DNA of 64,000 nt from assembly GCF_000189635.1 (NCBI RefSeq), contig NW_002476290.1:1-64000 (forward strand). The letters are read 5' to 3'. Both the position numbers and the translations under genes were made by a program. Below are positions 39,301 to 51,967 of the stretch, piece by piece. The notes below the pieces were generated by a model. That model did no database searches, was not told the DNA's origin, and saw only the letters and a program-made list of their open reading frames with translations. The stretch is from Tetrahymena thermophila SB210 (lineage: Eukaryota; Ciliophora; Oligohymenophorea; Hymenostomatida; Tetrahymenidae). How positions within the stretch are numbered: position 1 is the first letter of the stretch; each line of letters opens with the position of its first letter.

Positions 39301-42300
39301 ATTATATTTTTAATTAAAAAAAGATACCACACTTTAAAAGAAATGGATTAGACATTTAGAGATGGCATTAAGTTTATAGAATAAAATGAGAGTTTTTTGC
39401 TAGAATAAGACTGGCTGTAAAGTGTTAGCGAAGATGAAATAAGTGATGATAGTAATAGTGATAGCTACAGTGATAGCAGAGAAGCCTTAGATCATGTAGA
39501 TAAGAATCATGTGTTAACTATATTCAGTCAATTACCCAATACAAACAGTTCTAATTAGCTATAATAAACTGCTGTATTTTATAATCATGAAAAGTAATAG
39601 AATTAAGCAAACCAAAACGATTCTAAAATAGTCAGCAATCTCAATTCTGTTAATAACATGTAATTATATTTATTTCTTTTGTTTTATTAAAATTTTAAAT
39701 TATTTTTTTTCTTCTAGAGATGCTAGTTTAAAGACACATTTAATTGAAGAACCTTCAAGTAATAAAGCATAATAAGTTATTTCTTAAGCAAACAAAGAAC
39801 GTGATGATTTCAATTTAAGTGAAGCTAACCCTTCACCAATATCTAAGCTCAAAAAGGTTAATTCAGAAATCGATACTGAATTAAGTGTTTGCTAGAAGAT
39901 TCAGTCAACCTAAAAAATTAAATTAAATCCTCACAATTCAATCTTTTAGCAAGGTAAAATACTTATAAATATTTTTTAATTTTTTCTAAAAGTTTTTTTA
40001 TTTTCTTTAAATTAATTTTTATCTTTAAGAATTTACAAAAAATAATTTTTTTTGTCTTTAATTAAAATTATTTAAATAAAAATAAAGATAAAAATCTAAT
40101 TTATTTAAAATTTATTTTAAAAGAGTAAGAATTTAAACACCACTAAAAGGAAGATTAATTATAATTAATTGAAAGGAAAAAAGAGTAAGATATTGCAAAT
40201 AATTAATTGAAGTTGTGTTAATCTTAGAATTTTATAGATGTATCTCTAGGACCTAATTAAGCCAACAGTTTTAATTTTACTTTCAAGCAGGATTCTGAGA
40301 AATTAATAAGAAGGTAGAGTTATTGGAATATGAAAGTTAATATCCCAGCTTCTAATAGAGAAATATAAATTCCTTTAGCCTCTGAATAACAACTTTAAGA
40401 TAATAAAGATAATTAAAAACCCAGAAAATAATCAAATACTATAAAAGAAAAAATCGGAAGTAGTAATAATCATATTATTAGTGACATTATTTCTAATGAA
40501 ACAAAATCATTAAATGGTGAAAATTATAGAGGTATTTAGACTTTTAATTAAATTGAAAGTCATTAGCATACGAATGCTTCTTTAGACCTATAATCAAACT
40601 TTACAAAGAGCAAAATACTCATGGGAGATATGCTTAATATGAGTGAGAGTGACAAATCTCTTCCACAGATTCAGAAAGATGAAACTAACTAAAATGAAAT
40701 GAATCTTTTATGTGTATTTGATATCTAAAGATTTGATGATATAGAAGGAATTTATGCTAAAAATCAGTCTCCAAAGTTTGTATCTAATAGCAACAGACGT
40801 TCTTAAGCTATGAAATTGGAAGACGACTTTATTCAAAACAATGGTGGAGAAACTGAAAGGGGATTATTAGAAAATACTAGTTTAAATGAAAGCTAAGATA
40901 TAAAATAAGCTTAATAAAAAGTAAATGGATTAACAATTTAACATAATAAATTATAAAACAAATAATTTGATGAAAAGGCCATTCTTAGATAGAATTTAGT
41001 AGAACCTATTAAAGATAATAAGGTAGAAAACAAAAGCAAAATTATTTAAAATTTAGATTAAAACTAAAAATAATTCTCTTAAAATGAACAAGAAAAGAAG
41101 ATTTTTAATATGAGAATACCAATAGAAAAAATAAATTTGTAAAAAGAGAGTTAATAAACAATCTAAGAAGATTTACCTGATATTGGTAACTATAAAAGAC
41201 TACCAGTTTAGAGAAAATAAGTAACTCATTAAACTTCTATTGAATTAAATCATGCTAAACCAATTGTGAATCAGCTTATAAATGCTAATTAAAGACAATC
41301 TGTTTAACATTTTCAAAGCAACTTTATGGTGAATAGTATTTAAACTTAGAACACTAATTCAAAGCCAAGTTTTACTAACTCAAATATTGCTACAAATTAA
41401 TAGCTCGGAGACCAGCATCCATTAACTAAGCTAGGAAAATCAAATAGGAATCTTATGATTGGAAGTCTTTACAATAAAGATAAATAATAAATTGGTAATC
41501 CTGATTAAATTGATTAAAAAGCTATAAAAAGAGAAAAGTTTTGGAAAAATGTTTAAAAGCATGGATACGATATGGGAGCTACTGATGTAAGCTCTCCACT
41601 TATTTTGAAGGCTAAAAAAAAGTTAGTGGAGATTAATAGTGAAGGTGGTTAGATATTTGGCGCAAATAACAAACTAATGAATAAAATAGCTTCGAATGCT
41701 AGTTAATTTAGTAATCCAACTCATGTAGAAGATAATCAGAGATTCACTCATAAAGGAATTAAGAGCTTAAAAAAAGATTACTCACCAACTTCTTCAATTA
41801 TGAGTTAAAAAAAAGTAGGAACTGACAATCACATACAAAGTCATGAAAGTGCATAGATTGAATAGTTAAAGTAAATGATTTCTAATTTACTTATGAAATT
41901 TGAAGAAACCAAAGGATAATCTCATAGTTAGATAAATGCAATGAGCAGGAAATCTGTTGTTTTTGACAAACACTCTCCATTGCTTTTAATGCATGACTAT
42001 ATTGAAGAAAATAAGCATAATTAAATTTAAAACTCTCCACTTATTTCAAAATATTAACTGCACAATCCTGCTTCACCTTAAATACCTTAGTAATATCCAC
42101 TTAATATTAGGAATTCAGATGATTTAATTAATAGCAACAACATGTATAATTAAGAATTAATTCAGGAAATAATTTTCGATACTATGAAAAACTACAGTAA
42201 ATACTTCCCTGAAAATAATATTTAATTTATTCAAAATGAGCTCAACAAGGTTTCTTAAGAAAAACTAAAATAAATGAAAAAATAAAAAATAAAGAAAGCA

Positions 42301-42663
42301 AAAGCCAATTATTAACTATTTAATTCTCTAGAGCATTTAAGCAGAGACCAACAATTTAAAAGAAGAATTCTCAATTCTAAATTTGCTAAATAAAGTTTGA
42401 TGCACAATACAAGATAAGAATAAAGTGAAGAAGAATTAAATTCTGAAAGAAGTCGCTCTAATTCTGGCTCAAATTCTAAGAGAAGATCGTTATTCTTTGG
42501 AATAGCTAATGAAAACTTTTCTCATGCAGTAAATTCTTTTAAAAATTAAAAACGCCAATCACTTAGTTAGTAATCGATTTCTACCAATCAAATACCTTAA
42601 ATAAATCAAGGTTCACATATAATTCCTCCTCCTGCATAAAAATTTTCCTAATTTAAGAACTGA
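36387..42663 (+). CDS. K+ channel with degenerate cNBD, CCHC zinc knuckle and long Gln/Asn-rich tail
   Basis: Proposed exons: 36387-37819, 38216-38619, 38878-39262, 39324-39659, 39718-39953 and 40124-42663; phases fit and give 1777 aa. A disordered N-terminus precedes membrane segments from about residue 232 (FWDFLISLSLLLFFFAAPI). The pore filter TMVTVGYGDIYP is near 435, which is K+-selective. S6 is followed by a C-linker (INNYMEKKNISSQL, EYLSYYW) and a cyclic-nucleotide-binding-like domain (IYFIQKGRVEVF, EKGQYFGTYGFF). The phosphate cassette lacks the usual Glu. Directly after it, C-x2-C-x4-H-x4-C (CFGCSSKDHFFLEC, 39120-39161) forms a CCHC knuckle. About 1000 residues of Gln/Asn/Ser-rich tail follow. 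The first intron uses a weak GTCAAA donor; reading through it ends at TGA 37935-37937. It is a paralog of the convergent gene at 43188-47417. Confidence 0.82.
39120..39161 (+). other. CCHC zinc-knuckle motif in the + strand channel
   Basis: Codons for C-x2-C-x4-H-x4-C lie about 20 residues after the end of the cyclic-nucleotide-binding-like domain. The spacing matches the canonical zinc knuckle of nucleic-acid-binding proteins. The same motif sits at the same position in the paralogous channel. Confidence 0.75.
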
Positions 42664-43187
42664 AAAAATAATTGAACATTAAAAAATAATATAAATAATC
42701 ATTTATAATTTTTGTTAATAAATTCATATAATTAATTCTTCTCTCAATCAAATAAATAAATCATGATTTGTATTAAAATTATTAAAAATATTTAAATTAA
42801 TTCAAAAAAACAAAATCACACAATTATGTAGAATGTTTTATAAATTAAATTTACAAAGTAATTTATCTAATTTATTTATTAAGTGATTTAATTATATCAT
42901 TGCTAATTTTAAATTAAATATGCTCATTTTTCTAATTAATTTTGCTTGCTACAAAAAGATAGTTATTTGTTTATTTTTATTATTTTTGAAATATTTTATA
43001 AATAAGCTATATGTATGTGAACCCTGATATCATAACCAAATAAAAAAACTTTTTAAAATTAAGAATATTTATAATTATTTTGGATTTAGTAAATAAATAA
43101 ATTTCACTAGATTTCTTAGATTTCTGAGAATTTATGTTGAGCATTTTTATTGTTTTGAAACACATTTTTTATATTTAGAATACTTTA
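42664..43187. other. Gap between the convergent channel genes
   Basis: About 520 bases separating the TGA codons of the two channel paralogs. AT-rich, with no exon; it should contain both 3' UTRs and polyadenylation signals. Confidence 0.5.
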
Positions 43188-46100
43188 TCAGTTTTATTAG
43201 CTATTATTTTTAGGAGAGTTGTTGCTCGAGATAGAGTAAGATTTTTTAAATGATAATTTTTTATTTGAATTTATTTTTTTTATTAGAGGAGCAAATTTTA
43301 CATTAAAGATTGAGTTTTTGAGAGTATCAGTTTATGATTTTAAACCAATATTTTAAGACAACGTTTGCAGCTATATATCATTTTTATTATAATTATAATC
43401 GTCATTATTATTTTATTCATTGAGGTTTTAATAAGAAGTAATCTAGTTATCATTAATCAAATTATTTTTGTTGGAAGTGCATATGGATACTACTTCATTT
43501 TAACTATTATTCATTGGAGAAGTCACATTTTGATTATTGTTAATGTTAAACTGAGAATTAAAATTGAGTGGAGAATTAACAATTATTGATTTCTTTTTTG
43601 GTGAACCTTGAGTTTGTTAGCTTTCTTAAAATGATTACTTTAAAGCAGTATTTTCAAAAAACTTACTTTATTACACTTGATTTTGGAATTTTGAGATGGT
43701 TTTTGTGATACCTAATTAGAGTTTTAACTTTTTCTGAAGTTTACTATTTGAGTTAGGTTGAATAAATGAGGATTCTATTTCTTTACTATTGGTGTTGTTA
43801 ATATATCTTTGTAAAATTTAAGCTCTTCTCTTTTTTAAGTTAGCTATAATTCTATCATAATTATACTGGGGATAGTAAAACTTAAATTAATGCATCTTTT
43901 CAAAGTCGTCAAATATTTTATAATTTTGATAGCCTTGCAAATAAAATAAATGTTGTTAATCGTAGTCATTTTATTAATGCTAAATTTGGGTAGAATCTTA
44001 TTGTTAGTTTTCCTTTCGTTTAATGCATCGATTGCTACCTTCTTTAATTACAGCTAATTCAATATTTTATTTAGGTTGCAATTGATATTAATCATTTTAG
44101 GTACCTAAATCAGACTTTTTACCTTCTGCTTAATTATTTAAAGTTAATTATTGTTCACTATTTTAGTAGGATTTAAATTTAGATCCATCCTATTTTTGCT
44201 ACATATTATGGATTGATTCAATATGTTTAATTATTAGAGGCATTTACTATTTTTGCTCATTGTTCTAAACAAAGTTAAAGACAAAATTCTTCGCATGAGA
44301 CTGCTATTGATTAGCTATGTTTTAATCTTTGCTCGTCTAATGATTTTTTATGTTTGGTGTAAAACATAATGCTTAGTTATATTAAATGCTTTTCCTTGGT
44401 ACAGAAGTATTAAACCCAGTATTTTGATTTAATGTCAATCTTTTCTAAATTTTATTTATTTAAGAAGCTCTTCTCTCTCTTTATTCTTCTTGAATAGTGT
44501 TTGTGGTATTTTTTTAAATATGATCTTTTAATTCAATTTCTTATTTGCTTTATCTAGTTATAATATTTGGTGTTAGAGGAGGATCGTTTATCGTTTTCGC
44601 CCTCATTCTGCCCGAATTCAAGTTAAGCTAACTGTAACGAATTTTATACTCATTTCTTGGAGATCCTTCATCAATAATGCTGCTAGTTTTTTCAGAATTA
44701 AAGGTTTGCTTTGAAATACTTGCTTTTTTGTATGAAAGAGACTCAGGGCTTTTTAAATGAAAAGATTGATCTCTTATTGACATTTTTTTTTTAACAGCGC
44801 TATCTATGTAATTATCTTAGTAATTATGTTTTGCTTCATTATTTAAATTTTAGATGTCAATAAGTAAATCTTTTTTAGCGTTTTCAGAATTTTTATTGGC
44901 ATCTGCTTCAGAAAGCTTAAGACTTTTTTAAAAGCTAACTTCATTTTCATCTTCCTCATCTTAAACTTCATCAGTTTTAAATTTATTTTCTTCACTAGCA
45001 TCACTTGAGTTGCTTTATTCAATTTCATTTTCATAATCATCTTCTGAGTAATCAGAAAATGAACTAACAAATGAATACTCTTCATAGTTTAATACACTAT
45101 CGATATAATCTTGATTTTTTTAAATATATTCTAAAGCTGACTCTGAATAATAAACTATATTTGTTAGTGAATTTCTGTGTCTTTTTTTAGGCCATCTTTC
45201 TTTTTTTTTGCTACGCTCGATAATATCCGTAGAAACATTAAAGCGCGAAATCAAATTCAGTTTATTTGGGATGTAATGAACGTACTGGCAGTCATTCAGT
45301 GAATGGTCAAACTTCTTACAAGATTGACACTTTGTTCCTAAGAGAGTTAGATTGTTGTCGTTTATCAATGAATCGCGTATGAAACAAAATTTTTCATAAT
45401 CTTCTTAAAGGCTGTGCTGTCTCATTAAGTCAATAAAATCCTACCTATCTATGTAAAGTAACTTACAAAAATCTTTTGATTTTACGACAAATTTATGAGG
45501 ATTATCAGTAAAAAAGGACTCGAAACCAAAAGATTCTCCAACTCCAATTGTTTTTATTTTCTTGAGTATCATAAAATTTTGCTAATCATATTATTTTAAG
45601 TTCTAAGCAAATTGCAATTACTGTGGATTATTCTAATTAGCTTAATTCTGATCTAACATTTGGTTGTTTTCGTTATTGCTATTACCATCTTAATTAATTA
45701 TGTTAGACATAGGAAAGTGATAAATATCGAATTCGCCTTTTTCGACAAAAAAAACAACTCCTTTTCTACTCTCAGGACCTTGACTACAAACAATCGTTTG
45801 ATTAGGTGTTGCCTTAAACTCTTTAATGATGTGGATAATTTTTTGAATAAAAAAATCACTAAAATAATGAGTTAATAAGCTTGATTCATGGATAATTGTT
45901 TTATTTGCTTGAAAAAGTAATTCTTTTCTAAGATGATCGCTAAGCTGAGATATTATTTACTACTCCTTCTCAATTTGAGTTTCGTTCCATTCCTTCCAGT
46001 AATACTCTAAATATTCTCTAACCTCACTTTGTAAGTTACGTTGGATGTTTTTCTCTCTCATATATTGGCTTATTACCAGCATATTTTCTTTTCTTTTAGC

Positions 46101-47417
46101 GTTCTCTAAATTTAACTCATTCAAAATACTTCCAATACTATTGATTGCATATGCAAAAACACCACAAGTAAGCATCATTCCAATCATGCAAATAATCTCT
46201 TCAGTGTCATTTTATGGCACAGTATCACCATAGCCAACAGTAATCATAGTAACGGATGCATAATACTATGATCTAATATATTATGTCGACCATGGCTAAT
46301 TTTCTAGCTTATATGCTGTAATCCAAGTAACAGAGAGTCCGCTATTCTTGCCAACAAATAACCAAATGCAAGCAAAAATATGAGAAACAATCAAAACAAA
46401 AACTAATAGTTTTACAAGCTAAAGTAAATTGAGTTGCTTTCTTGTAACTTAGAATTACTCTTCAAGCTTAGTGAGCAATTTTGTGATTCTCATACCTTTT
46501 ATGAAGTAGAGTAATAAAACGATAGCTTCAAAAATACAAACAATAACATAAGTTTTATACGAACTTGTATAGGATGAAAACTTTTGGTCTTATCCTATTT
46601 TTAAATGCCATCTATGAAGCTCAAAAATCATAGCTTATAAGGTTAATATATCAGTAAATCCATTTTTTACTATGTATTTTTTGATAATGTCTTCTCTTGT
46701 TTTTACAAGTCTTCCTCTTTAATAGTATCCAGTGTTTGCACATATAACCATATCTAAAGACTACAAAACAATAAATACAACCATTAATGTGTAGTTATCA
46801 CCAGCATAAGTAGAAATACTATCATAAATATCTGTAATTCTAACTGAACAAATAAAGCATAGAATGAGTATTTTAACACACATACAGAAATCCCAAAAAA
46901 GCTTCCAAATTGAATTAGGATCTATAATTGGAAAATTTCCAATAGTGTATTAAATGGCTCGTTTAATGCAGCTCAAATTAAAGTTTCTCTATATCCCTCT
47001 CAAGATATCCAAGGTGTTTATTTATTGTTGCTGCTTATTCATTAATGATTATAACTTCTTTAACTTCCTCATTTAGCTTGCTTAAGCCTCGTGAATAAAA
47101 ATAGGAATTTCAAAATTAGAATTATTATCTTTGTCTTGAATAGTATTCACAGATTTTTCTGATATGTCTCCTACCAAATTATAATGATACTCATCTAACT
47201 TGTGAAACCTCCTAGAAGGTAACTTATCGATTAAATTCCTGATTCTTGTTTTGAGTTTAACATTCTATATTAGAGATTTTATACTAATTCTGTCATTTCT
47301 TTCTCGCTCACGCTCTCTCTCGTAAAATGTATACTGTTTCCTAAAAGAAAAATATTTTAAATTTTCCTTATCTTTCTTATCAGAATATTAGCTGTTACTC
47401 ATAAAAATCATCGACAT
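43188..47417 (-). CDS. K+ channel paralog with cNBD-like domain and CCHC zinc knuckle, single exon
   Basis: An uninterrupted frame from ATG at 47417 to TGA at 43188 gives 1409 aa. The order is the same as in the + strand paralog: basic N-terminus (EREREREERNDR-like, near 47310), membrane segments beginning near SIWKLFWDFCMCVKILILC, pore filter MITVGYGDTVP around residue 393, S6 (MLTCGVFAYAINSIGS), C-linker (SQYMREKNIQRNLQSEVREY) and cNBD-like fold (GVVFFVEKGEFDIYHF, GVGESFGFESFF). A Gln/Asn-rich insertion interrupts the cNBD, and the cassette arginine is not evident. The CCHC motif CQSCKKFDHSLNDC is at 45329-45288. A long Ser/Asn/Gln-rich tail ends in SNNSPKNNSQQN. Unlike its paralog it has no introns. 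It probably acts in the plasma or ciliary membrane; gating ligand unknown. Confidence 0.88.
45288..45329 (-). other. CCHC zinc-knuckle motif in the - strand channel
   Basis: C-x2-C-x4-H-x4-C (CQSCKKFDHSLNDC) follows the cyclic-nucleotide-binding-like domain at about residues 697-710, close to the position of the motif in the + strand paralog (about 694-707). All four metal ligands are present. Confidence 0.75.
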
Positions 47418-48776
47418 TTCTTTCTTTATGAGCTTTAATGAAGAAACGATTTATTATCTAGTTATAAAAGTTACTTTAGTATAAATTCTACTTTTATACT
47501 AAATTTGCAAGTAATAAAAAAAGGCTTAATTACTTCTTACTTTTAATATATATTTATGCAATTAATACTTTATAAATTCAATGCAGTAATAACTGCAAAT
47601 TATATTTGTTTAAAAATTTTTCTAAAAATAAGATTGATAATTAAAAAAGTTCATCTATTTTATGATATTTTCATGCAAATTATAAAATAAAAACAAATCA
47701 AAATACAATTTTTTTAATGGTTCCAAATTTTTAAAGTGTAGAACAAATAAATAAATATATAACTAAATTTGAACGAGTTATATTTTATTTTAAACATCTT
47801 TTGTTAAAAATGTGTAATAGATATTTAAATTTTTATTTAGTTTTATTTCAGTATAAATTTAAAATAATTTAATTATATTTTTACACATACTAAGTAAATT
47901 TTCATTAGCAATAAAGCTAAAAAATTGAATTAGTTATCAATTAAATATCATCTATTTATAAACTAAAATTAGATATTTAAAACATTTATTCAGTTTAATT
48001 TTGGATATAAAAGTTATACCTTAAGATTATTTAGTTATATTGTGAGCAAATATTTAGTACATTTTAATTGCTAATAAAGGTAAATTTTAAAAAATTTAAT
48101 TATTTATATAGCATTAAAAACATTCTATTTATAAATGAAAATTAGATATTTAAAACATTTATTCTGTTTTATTTTAGATATAAAAGTTATACCTTAAGAT
48201 CATTTAGTTATCTTTTGAGCAAAAATTAGTACATTTTAATTGCAAATAAAGGTATACTTGAAAAAGTTGTATATCATTAAAAACATTCTATTTATTAATG
48301 AAAATTAGATATTTAAACATTTATTCAGTTTTATTTTTAACAAAAAATTGAAAGTTTACATTTATTTATATTATAAAAACATATTTGGTGCATTTCTATC
48401 ACAAGAATAGTTAAAATATAAAAAATATAATTTTAATTACATTTATTTCGCATTTATTAATTTAAGTAGGGATAGACTGAATATGAGAATATGAGATTTT
48501 TTTAATTTATAAATGCTGAAAGCCGAATATGAAAATAGACATATGGCCGAACATTTGGTCTATAATTACATTAAAGTTAATTTTTAGTTTAGATGTAATT
48601 AATTTATTATTTTAAAATATATGATCATAATTAAACTATTTAAAATTTTATAAAATTGTTTCAGTAAATTGTTTTTTAATAAATATTAATCTAAAAACTC
48701 AAAATATTTAAATCAAAGCCAAGTTATTGTCAGTATATTTGTAATTAATGAAATTAGTATTGATATTTTTATATTA
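47418..48776. repeat. Intergenic region with a ~165-bp tandem repeat
   Basis: Between 47815 and about 48350 a unit of roughly 163-171 bases is repeated about three times. The marker AAAATTAGATATTTAAAACATTTATTC occurs near 47965, 48136 and 48300, followed each time by TATACCTTAAGAT and AGTACATTTTAATTGC variants. A more diverged copy precedes them. The rest is AT-rich. 48470-48560 holds a less AT-rich patch with repeated GAATATGA and GGCCGAACATTTGG. No exon is seen. The part next to 47417 is the promoter side of the channel gene. Confidence 0.65.
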
Positions 48777-50785
48777 TCATTACTTGTTAAAGTAACCAGG
48801 AGGTTTTTAAAAGGAAGAAGAATGATTGAAATTATTGTTCTTTTAGTATGAATTATTAAATAAAATGCTGCTTTGTTTATTTAAACTCTCTTTGCTCATA
48901 TTAATATTGTTATTATTAATGTTCTAACTATTTTAGCCGCTTAAAAGAATGCTATTTTTCTTATTTAAGCTATTTTATAGAACATAGTCGTTACTATTAT
49001 TTTTATTTAAAAGTGAATTGTACAACCTATCTGAAGATTTATTTAATGATCCATAATTTTAAGGATTCTTATCTAAATTTAAATTGAATTAAGGCTACGA
49101 AATATGTTGTTGCTGATTCCTTAACTAATCTTCTATAATTTATTATTACATTTTTTTTAAAGAGAATTTCTCACTTAGCCCCATTTTTTCAAGCAACTAA
49201 TTATGAAATCTGTGGTTATACTCATCAATTAATTGTTTATACCTTAAATTAATCATATAAAATTTAGATAAGATTTGATAAAGTAATCAAAATGAATGAA
49301 TTCTCTTACATTTAAGGATTATACTAGTAGTAATACCACAGTAATTATTGAAAGGCCTGTTAATTTTTTTCAGCCTCTTCTTTTTCAATCATCTATTTTT
49401 GAATAAATAAATAAATAAACTTTTAGTGATTGTTAAATAAAATCTTACTGGATCGATATAGTTTATTCCGTATTTTCTGTCCTAGCCTATTTTACGATAT
49501 AAATCATTTCTAAATTTATCTAAAATGTTGTACATTTCCTGACCGCTGAGCAAAATTGATTAGTTTTTTAGTGTGCTTGGTTGCATATAATCCAACTTAT
49601 CCAACACAACATTAAATTTATTTATGTCTTCTACGTACTATTTTGCTAGATCCTTTTAAGGGTTGTTTACTTCATATAATACATTTTGTCTAACTTTTTC
49701 TAGCAAATTTACAAGGTCATCTCTAGATAGCTAGACAACTTGATTATCTTCTTCTTTAAAATTTTAAGAGGGAGGAATATAGGGAGTAGGATTTTTTTGA
49801 ATTACTTAAGGGGAAGGTTTTTAATAAGTCTATTAATTAATAAAGAACTGATAAAAATTTCTTTTTTTTATTTTTAACTTACGATGTAATTCAAAGAAGG
49901 ATTATAATTTTTTTAACTTGGAGTTCTTATGCTTTCTCTTGATTGGACAAAGTTTGAAATGAGTTACTCTTAAGAAGGTTCTTTCTCGATTATTGGTTAT
50001 AATTTTGGAGTAGGCTATCTTTAAAAGCTTTGTGCCTTTAATGTTTGTTATTGAGAAATAGAGGGAGTCTTTTGGATGCTTGGCTATTTTATTGACGAAG
50101 GCTTTTTATGAAATTAAATATTATTTTTTTCAATATATCTTTCAGTGCATTTTAAAAGCAGCCACTTTAAAGTTGATGTTTCTTATTTAAAAGTTTCTAT
50201 ACCTTCTTTATTTAGATCTTTTAAACTAGAGAAGTCTTTTTCTACCAAAAGATTATAGTAGAATAAGTAAATAAGATTTGCACTAAATTACGATTCATTT
50301 TAATTTGATATTTCAAATGCTGGAAGAAAATTTATCTCAGGTTGAATGTTTAATATTTTGGAAAACAAAAATTTAGAAATCGCCATAGTTGTATCTAAGT
50401 CGTGATAATTTAAAGCTGTGACGGTTTTATCTTTTATCTTATAGATAAGTAAAGTCCAAACTCCTTGATACAAAAAAAAGATAGTGATGTATTCCCATTT
50501 TTCTGTATAGTTAGTTCCTAGAGTATTCTCAAACCCTTGGATAAATTGATAGTTACCTGTATTTGCACTATCATCGAAATTCTGCATATTCACACCAATA
50601 TAAAATATCTTCCACTTATATTTATCCTTCAAATTTACATTCTGCATATAAGCCATAAGAAATCTCATAGAATCAATAGTAACCTCATTTTTAAAAACAA
50701 TTTAATACAAATCGCGAAAATGTACTTCCATATCTAATGCCTTAAATGCAGTTTCCTTTTAATTAATTTAAAAAATTTTCTTCAT
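48777..50785 (-). CDS. Gln-rich protein with a possible degenerate Ulp1/C48-like region, four exons
   Basis: Exons 50785-49883, 49829-49449, 49392-49310 and 49242-48777, with consistent phases, give 610 aa. Residues 1-170 resemble the fold order of Ulp1/SENP cysteine proteases: FKALDMEVHFRDLYQIVFKN, TIDSMRFLMAYMQNVN (like the WLND helix), KWKIFYIGVNMQNF, and GVWTLLIYKIKDKTVTALNY in the place of the HW.L strand. The catalytic His would be Val, the following Asp is not aligned, and no QxxxxDCG block is visible, so it is either inactive or not a member. The rest is Gln/Ser/Pro-rich with a helical middle (DLVNLLEKVRQNVLYEVNNP) and an Asn-rich C-terminus. It lies 432 bases downstream of the SP-RING-like gene in the same direction. 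Function inferred only weakly. Confidence 0.6.
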
Positions 50786-51217
50786 TTTATTAAAATAACT
50801 TAATTTTTCTATGTTTATAAAAATTTTTTTAAAAGATTGAAATGACTTTTAAAGTTTACTCTTAATATAAATTAAATACAAAATAAAATTTTTAAACTTT
50901 AGTATTAACAATAAGATTAAATGCTTTTAATTAAAGTTTTTGAAATATATTTTGTAACATTTTTGTTAATTTTAACTTGAATTAATTGATGGATGGATGG
51001 ATGATACTAAAAAATAAGTACTTGATAAATTAGTATTCAAATAAACTAAATAAGAGGCTCATACTTAAAATTATGAAAATTAATTTTTAAAATTCTAGAA
51101 AAATAGAACAAACTCTTTTTTATTATTGTTATTTCATTAAAAATATTAATCTATTCTTTACTATTTTAATTTGTTTAAAATAAATGGTGCCTTTTTGAAG
51201 TTCTCAATATTTAAGTT
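50786..51217. other. Short gap between two minus-strand genes
   Basis: About 430 bases of AT-rich DNA with no exon. It could instead be an intron if the SP-RING-like and Ulp1-like frames belong to one gene: a GTAAAT donor-like site occurs at about 51434 inside the upstream frame. Confidence 0.35.
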
Positions 51218-51967
51218 TCAAAGCAAAATTGTAATGAATTAATTTATTATTAACTAACTTATTTTTATAAAATATTTGATAGAGTTTTATTAAAATGATT
51301 TCATTTATCTAAAATCAAAATATTTAAGTATTTCTATTTATAGCTTGAAGGTAAATATTTATTATAGATTTATAAGTTGTAATGAATGTTCAATAAAAAA
51401 GTAATTAATGAGCATAATTATTAATTAATTTACAGAAAAATCAGCTGGCCAATCATTTTTGTATTTTTCCATTAGAGAATTTAGGTCTTAATTAGAGTAG
51501 TCTTCAATTTTCGGTAATATAGAGTCTTCATTTTCTTCTTCGGGAATATCGACCATGCTTAAATGATTTTTACTTTGATCAAAAACAGGATCCCATTTGC
51601 CATTTTTATAAATTGTGATTTTTTTAATGGACTAATTTTTTTGATATGAATCATCAATAATTTTTTATAAATTTGAGTCAAGCTAAAAGGCATTTAAATA
51701 TATAGGAGCATTACAATACTAACAAGTAAATTTAAAATTTCCATTATATTCTGCGTCAGTTGTAAATTTTTATACTAAGTCCTCTTAAGAATAAATGCAT
51801 TCAAGTGTTAAACATTTTGGATTTCTATATGGAGTCACTTTAGCATCATTCTTTAATACGTAGCATTAAAAGCTTTGCTAATCTTTTTTCTTTGAGAAAA
51901 ACTGGTTTTAAATATCCTTCGATGGTTTCAAATATTGTATAAATCCTTTTATTTTATCCTAAGACAT
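51218..51967 (-). CDS. SP-RING (MIZ)-like zinc finger protein, 5' end uncertain
   Basis: The frame runs from ATG at 51967 to TGA at 51218 (249 aa). Residues 50-110 fit the SP-RING pattern of SUMO E3 ligases (Siz/PIAS): PYRNPKCLTLECIYSQEDLV, then FKFTCQYCNAPIYLNAFQLD and NLQKIIDD. The zinc ligands Cys, Cys and CxxC are present, but the usual His of the CxHxxC turn is Thr. An acidic segment follows (VDIPEEENEDSILPKIEDYS), which may include a SUMO-interacting stretch. After residue ~178 the composition becomes very AT-rich, so the true protein may end or splice at a GTAAAT site near 51434. The frame is open for another ~100 bases upstream of the ATG, and a MHVITSCLIRKE frame near 52190 may be an earlier exon. 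Confidence 0.6.
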
